Shown piece after piece: positions 60,821-64,000 of a stretch of DNA of 64,000 bases. The stretch's first letter is position 1. Each line of letters opens with the position of its first letter. The notes under the pieces were generated by a model. It was not told the DNA's origin and searched no databases. It was given only the letters and a program-made list of their open reading frames with translations. Source of the stretch: Staphylococcus pettenkoferi (GTDB taxonomy: Bacteria > Bacillota > Bacilli > Staphylococcales > Staphylococcaceae); assembly GCF_026659735.1 (NCBI RefSeq), contig NZ_JANSKK010000001.1, positions 1 through 64,000 on the forward strand, given 5' to 3'. Position numbers and translations under genes: made by a program.

Positions 60821-60861
60821 AAAAAACTGCAATCTCAGCCTATACACAGCCAAGATTGCAG
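60821..60861 (-). terminator. Terminator of the YhdH/YhfP-type gene
   Basis: CTGCAATCT (60827-60835) pairs with AGATTGCAG (60853-60861); on the minus strand six T follow. It lies ~130 bp past the stop. Otherwise the 60567-60990 gap has no supported gene. Confidence 0.7.
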
Positions 60862-60990
60862 GGAATCTCACTAATCCCGTTGGAACGTCAATTAGAATTG
60901 TAGTGAGTTGCACCAATTTCCACTCAACGCCAGTCTAAACAGCATCTATCGCAACTGAACGACGAACAGGATAAATGTGAAATTGTCCTA

Positions 60991-61980
60991 TTAGTCATCA
61001 AATTTGATAATGATTCGACCGGAGTTATCATGTTGCAGTACTTTATCTACGTAATCTTCAAGATCATCGAATGAAATCGTCGTCTTAATATCGTGTAATT
61101 GATCAGGTTTCAAGTCTTTGGCAAGACGACGCCAAATCTTCGTACGCATCTTCATTGATGCCGTAACGGAGTCAATGCCGATAATATTTGCGCCTCTTAA
61201 GATGAATGGGAAGACACTACTTTCGAAATAATTGCCACCTGTCATACCAATCAAAGCGAGACTACCATTGTGGTGGAGTTGCTTGAGTACTTGAGCAAGA
61301 CTTGAACCACCGACTGGATCTACTGCCGCTTGCCATTGACGCTTCGCGAGTGGTTTCTTGTCATAGTCTTCGATACGTGGGATAACTTCTTTCGCACCTA
61401 ACGTTTTTAGATTATCTTCTACGTCGCTTTTACCTGTACTCGCCACGACATAGTAGCCAATGGCATCTAACATCATCATCGCCAACGTGCCCACGCCGCC
61501 TGTTGCGCCACGAACGAGTACGCTTTCACGTTCGACAGAGAGACCGTTGTGCTCTAACTCCTCAATTGCTAAACCAGCTGTAAAGCCAGCAGTTCCATAG
61601 ATCATCGCTTCTTCGAGTGTGAGGTCTTTCGGTTTCTTCACAATCCAATCCTCGTCAACTCGGGCATATTCACTGAAACCACCATAGTGACTCACGCCGA
61701 GATCGTAACCTGTCACAATGACCTCGTCGCCAGCTTCAAACGCAGGAGTGTCGGAATGTTCGACGACACCAGCCAAATCGATACCTGGCACCATGGGATA
61801 ACTTTGTACAATCTTATTATCTTTAGTCGTTGCTAGGGCATCTTTGTAGTTGATACCTGAATATTTCACTTTGATCAAGACATCACCGTCAGGTAGGTCA
61901 TCTGTAGTGAAGTCTTGAAAGCCTTTAGAGAATTCGCCATCTTGTTGATTCACGACATAAGCTTTAAATGTTTCGGACAT
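60991..61980 (-). CDS. YhdH/YhfP-family NADPH oxidoreductase
   Basis: A 329-residue zinc-free MDR-superfamily oxidoreductase related to acrylyl-CoA reductase AcuI (YhdH/YhfP). The N-terminal GroES-like domain has LIKVKYSGINYKDALATTK and PMVPGIDLAGVVEHSD. The Rossmann motif is RGATGGVGTLAMMMLDAIGY. The family-typical PVGGSSLAQVL and LIGMTGGNYFESSVFPFILRG follow. No zinc ligands are seen. ATG 61980 after AAAGGGGTG is preferred over an upstream in-frame codon at 62046. It is transcribed divergently from the efeO operon. Confidence 0.88.
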   Translation of the reverse strand: MSETFKAYVVNQQDGEFSKGFQDFTTDDLPDGDVLIKVKYSGINYKDALATTKDNKIVQSYPMVPGIDLAGVVEHSDTPAFEAGDEVIVTGYDLGVSHYGGFSEYARVDEDWIVKKPKDLTLEEAMIYGTAGFTAGLAIEELEHNGLSVERESVLVRGATGGVGTLAMMMLDAIGYYVVASTGKSDVEDNLKTLGAKEVIPRIEDYDKKPLAKRQWQAAVDPVGGSSLAQVLKQLHHNGSLALIGMTGGNYFESSVFPFILRGANIIGIDSVTASMKMRTKIWRRLAKDLKPDQLHDIKTTISFDDLEDYVDKVLQHDNSGRIIIKFDD

Positions 61981-62164
61981 TTCTGGCACCCCTTTACCTA
62001 TAGTAATGTATAACGCCAATGTACCACTTCGATTCAGTGGACTCAATTAGTTTGCGTATCGTTTTAGGGACGAGTTTTGACCATTTCACAGTTAAAGTAA
62101 GTCAATTTTACGAAAAGTATAAATACCATATTGACGGGGATGAGAAAGCATTTTATAATTAATT

Positions 62165-62183
62165 GAAAATGATTATCAAATGA
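62165..62183 (+). promoter_or_regulatory. Fur box upstream of efeO
   Basis: GAAAATGATTATCAAATGA resembles the Fur consensus GATAATGATTATCATTATC with an intact AATGATTATCA core. It lies about 50 bp before efeO and predicts iron repression of the operon. Confidence 0.7.
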
Positions 62184-62231
62184 TAAAAAGTTAGCAATAA
62201 GCAACTAAAATTTATGTTATGAGGTGGCAAC

Positions 62232-63080
62232 ATGAAAAAACTTTCAGCAGTATTACTCTCTTCAGCGTTACTACTTGGTGCGTGTGGGTCGAATGATAGT
62301 CACAAAGACAACAAAGACAGCTCGAAAGACAGTGATGTGAAGTCTGAGTTGAAACAGGCAACGAACAATTACAAGTCATACACGAGTAAAGAATTAGACA
62401 AATTCTTGAAAGGGACAGAAGATTTCGTTAAAGCTGTGAAAGCAGACGATATGGACAAAGCGAAGGAATTGTATCCAAAAGTGCGTATGTACTATGAACG
62501 ATCTGAACCTGTTGCTGAAGCGTTTGGCGATTTAGATCCTAAGATTGATGCGCGTTTAGCGGATATGGAAGAAGAGAAGAAAGCGGACGAATGGACAGGT
62601 TACCATAAGATTGAACGTGACCTCTACGAACGCAAAGCAATTACAGACACAACGAAGAAAGATGCGGATCAATTATTGAAAGATGCGAAAGAACTTCACG
62701 CGAAAGCAGATACGTTAGACATTACGCCGAAGTTAATGCTTCAAGGTTCTGTCGATCTCTTGAACGAAGTTTCGACTTCTAAAGTATCAGGTGAAGAAGA
62801 AATTTATTCTCACACAGACTTGTACGACTTCAAAGCCAATATTGAAGGTGCGCAAAAGATTTATGAACTGTTTAAACCTGCATTAGAGAAGAAAGATAAA
62901 AAGTTAAGCGACAAATTAGAGAAGAAATTTGCGAAAGTCAATGGTTTACTCGATAAATTCAAGACTGACGATGGCTACAAGTCATATGAAGAAGTTTCGA
63001 AAGCGCAACGTAAAGAATTCGCGGATGCGGTTAATGAACTTGGTGAACCATTGAGTCAGATGGCTAAGGTTAATCAATAA
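62232..63080 (+). CDS. efeO: EfeO/EfeM-type iron-uptake lipoprotein (FepA of staphylococci)
   Basis: A 282-residue lipoprotein. Lipobox LGAC (Cys about 17) follows a typical signal peptide, then a Lys/Asp/Ser linker and an all-helical EfeO (peptidase M75-like imelysin) domain. GYHKIERDLY holds the HxxE metal-binding motif. ATG 62232 follows GAGGTGG. Its stop overlaps the start of the next gene (TAATG), and that gene is the DyP peroxidase EfeB. In S. aureus the trio is called fepABC. Iron or heme-iron supply is the likely role, supported by the Fur box. Confidence 0.92.
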   Translation: MKKLSAVLLSSALLLGACGSNDSHKDNKDSSKDSDVKSELKQATNNYKSYTSKELDKFLKGTEDFVKAVKADDMDKAKELYPKVRMYYERSEPVAEAFGDLDPKIDARLADMEEEKKADEWTGYHKIERDLYERKAITDTTKKDADQLLKDAKELHAKADTLDITPKLMLQGSVDLLNEVSTSKVSGEEEIYSHTDLYDFKANIEGAQKIYELFKPALEKKDKKLSDKLEKKFAKVNGLLDKFKTDDGYKSYEEVSKAQRKEFADAVNELGEPLSQMAKVNQ

Positions 63081-64000
63081 TGACACATAATAACGACACA
63101 AGACCGACTTACTCACGTCGGTCTTTTCTCAAAATGTTAGGTATTGGCAGTGCAGGTGTGGCGATTGGCGCAAGTGGTGTAGGCGGGGTATGGTCGTTTA
63201 AGTCGGCGTTCGATACCCCTGAAGACGAGCCGCATCAATCTTACCAGTTTCATGGCAAAGTTCAGCCAGGAATCACGACACCACACCAGAAGAATTTAAA
63301 TTTGGCTGTACTTGATTTAAAGACGACAGATTTGGCCGCAGTAAAGAAGATGTTTAAGCAGTGGACGACGTATGCTGAAGCGATGATGCAGGGAGATGTG
63401 GTCGGTAAGAATTCCGACAATACGCTGTTGCCTCCGATTGATACAGGGGAAGCGGTCGGTATCGATGCGAGCCGTTTAACCTTGACCTTTGGCGTGAGTA
63501 GTAGTTTTATGTCTAAGTTAAAGCTTGATCACAAGAAACCGAAGAATTGGAAAGACTTACCCCATTTTTCTCGTGATCAGTTACAGAAAGCGTATACGGG
63601 CGGCGATATCATCATTCAAGCGTGCGCTGATGATCCGCAAGTTGCTTTTCATGCGATTCATAACTTGATTCGGCCATTTTTAGATACGGTAAAAGTACGT
63701 TGGTCTGAAACGGGTTTCGTGTCCGGTAAGCCTAAAGAGACGCCACGTAATATTATGGCATTTAAAGATGGGACAGAGAATCCACGCTCGACGAAAGACT
63801 ATAAAGATTACGTGTTTATTGATGAAGGTTGGGCCAAACATGCGACCTATTGTGTGTTGCGTAAGATTCAAATTCATATTGAAACGTGGGATCGTACGGC
63901 ACTTGAGGAGCAAGAAGCTACCTTTGGTCGACATCGTCACTCTGGCGCCCCACTAGGTAAAAAAGATGAGTTTGATGAGCTTGATTTGAATGCAAAAGAT
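63080..64000 (+). CDS. efeB: EfeB/DyP-type heme peroxidase, Tat-exported (partial)
   Basis: The first 307 codons of a gene running off the right edge, so it has no stop here. The start MTHNNDTRPTYSRRSFLKML has a complete twin-arginine Tat motif (SRRSFLK), with a hydrophobic stretch GIGSAGVAIGASGVGG. The body shows the DyP signature MAFKDGTENP (G-x-x-D-G motif); proximal heme histidine HRHSGAPLG appears near the edge. It shares an ATG with the efeO stop and would be exported folded. DyP-type EfeB proteins release iron from heme or oxidise Fe2+. A terminator-like hairpin lies inside its first codons. Confidence 0.92.
   Translation, partial: MTHNNDTRPTYSRRSFLKMLGIGSAGVAIGASGVGGVWSFKSAFDTPEDEPHQSYQFHGKVQPGITTPHQKNLNLAVLDLKTTDLAAVKKMFKQWTTYAEAMMQGDVVGKNSDNTLLPPIDTGEAVGIDASRLTLTFGVSSSFMSKLKLDHKKPKNWKDLPHFSRDQLQKAYTGGDIIIQACADDPQVAFHAIHNLIRPFLDTVKVRWSETGFVSGKPKETPRNIMAFKDGTENPRSTKDYKDYVFIDEGWAKHATYCVLRKIQIHIETWDRTALEEQEATFGRHRHSGAPLGKKDEFDELDLNAKD
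63100..63127 (+). terminator. Terminator-like hairpin inside the efeB start
   Basis: AAGACCGAC (63100-63108) pairs perfectly with GTCGGTCTT (63117-63125), loop of 8 nt, followed by TTTTC. The stem spans codons for the region just before and at the twin-arginine motif. It could attenuate transcription between efeO and efeB. Confidence 0.6.

Noticed and set aside
60712..60903. 63-codon plus-strand ORF upstream of the YhdH/YhfP gene
   Set aside because: No ribosome site, and it overlaps the minus-strand terminator hairpin; no family resemblance.

Overview
The window is a chromosomal segment of a coagulase-negative Staphylococcus. It carries the staphylococcal respiratory nitrate/nitrite cluster in the order known from S. 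carnosus (nirR-nirB-nirD-SUMT gene, narG-H-J-I, nreA-B-C, narT). The NreB cysteines fall at residues 59, 62, 74 and 77 and its histidine at 159, which is the S. carnosus numbering as I recall it. Other family-typical genes are fmhA, a lipoprotein DsbA, rsp, scrA, glcP, DUF443, Lpl-type lipoproteins and EsxA. The species cannot be fixed from sequence alone. No rRNA, tRNA, insertion sequence or CRISPR array was seen.

Layout. 0-6.6 kb: a DHA2 efflux pump, an ASCH protein, FmhA, a small lipoprotein with DsbA, YceI, and a PadR/HAAS-type membrane pair under twin operators. 6.7-7.7 kb: three tandem SprG/SprF-like type I toxin-antitoxin modules, the middle one broken. 7.9-10.5 kb: an SRPBCC protein, a nitrite channel, a strongly folded orphan element and two copies of a staphylococcal palindromic repeat. 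10.5-26.2 kb: an acetyltransferase and the nitrate/nitrite respiration block. It encodes siroheme synthesis and NADH-nitrite reductase, the membrane nitrate reductase, the O2/nitrate sensor NreABC and the transporter NarT. Matching NreC and Rex boxes lie upstream of nirR, narG and probably narT. 26.3-31.5 kb: two Hsp20 genes under a CtsR box, a nitroreductase, a DUF3139 protein, an EamA transporter and a glutamate/aspartate symporter. 31.7-32.6 kb: an orphan DUF443 immunity-like gene and a DUF4176 pseudogene. 33.2-43.2 kb: rsp, scrA, corA, a TetR regulator with a divergent YhgE/Pip protein, and a copper group (ycnJ, ycnI, DUF2871).

The most interesting region is 43.5-57.1 kb, a visibly AT-richer type VII secretion (T7SS) accessory island. 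The minus strand has two lipase-like proteins of apparent reverse architecture (catalytic domain first, long helical region last). Each adjoins lipoprotein genes: two DUF1672-type copies separated by a broken copy of the first lipase gene, and one DUF576/Lpl-type copy. An EssH-like CHAP hydrolase gene is divergent from esxA. On the plus strand esxA is followed 1 bp later by a glycine-zipper putative toxin gene. Three tandem six-helix membrane proteins follow, presumably immunity proteins, and two of them are preceded by a decayed copy of the toxin's C-terminal tail. The operon ends with two DUF5085 proteins, a membrane protein and two small helical proteins. The T7SS core genes (esaA, essA, esaB, essB, essC) are absent from the window.

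57.3-64 kb returns to housekeeping genes: IruO-like reductase, an acetyltransferase, glcP under a perfect cre, a YhdH/YhfP oxidoreductase, and the start of a Fur-boxed efeO-efeB (fepAB) iron/heme operon truncated by the window end.
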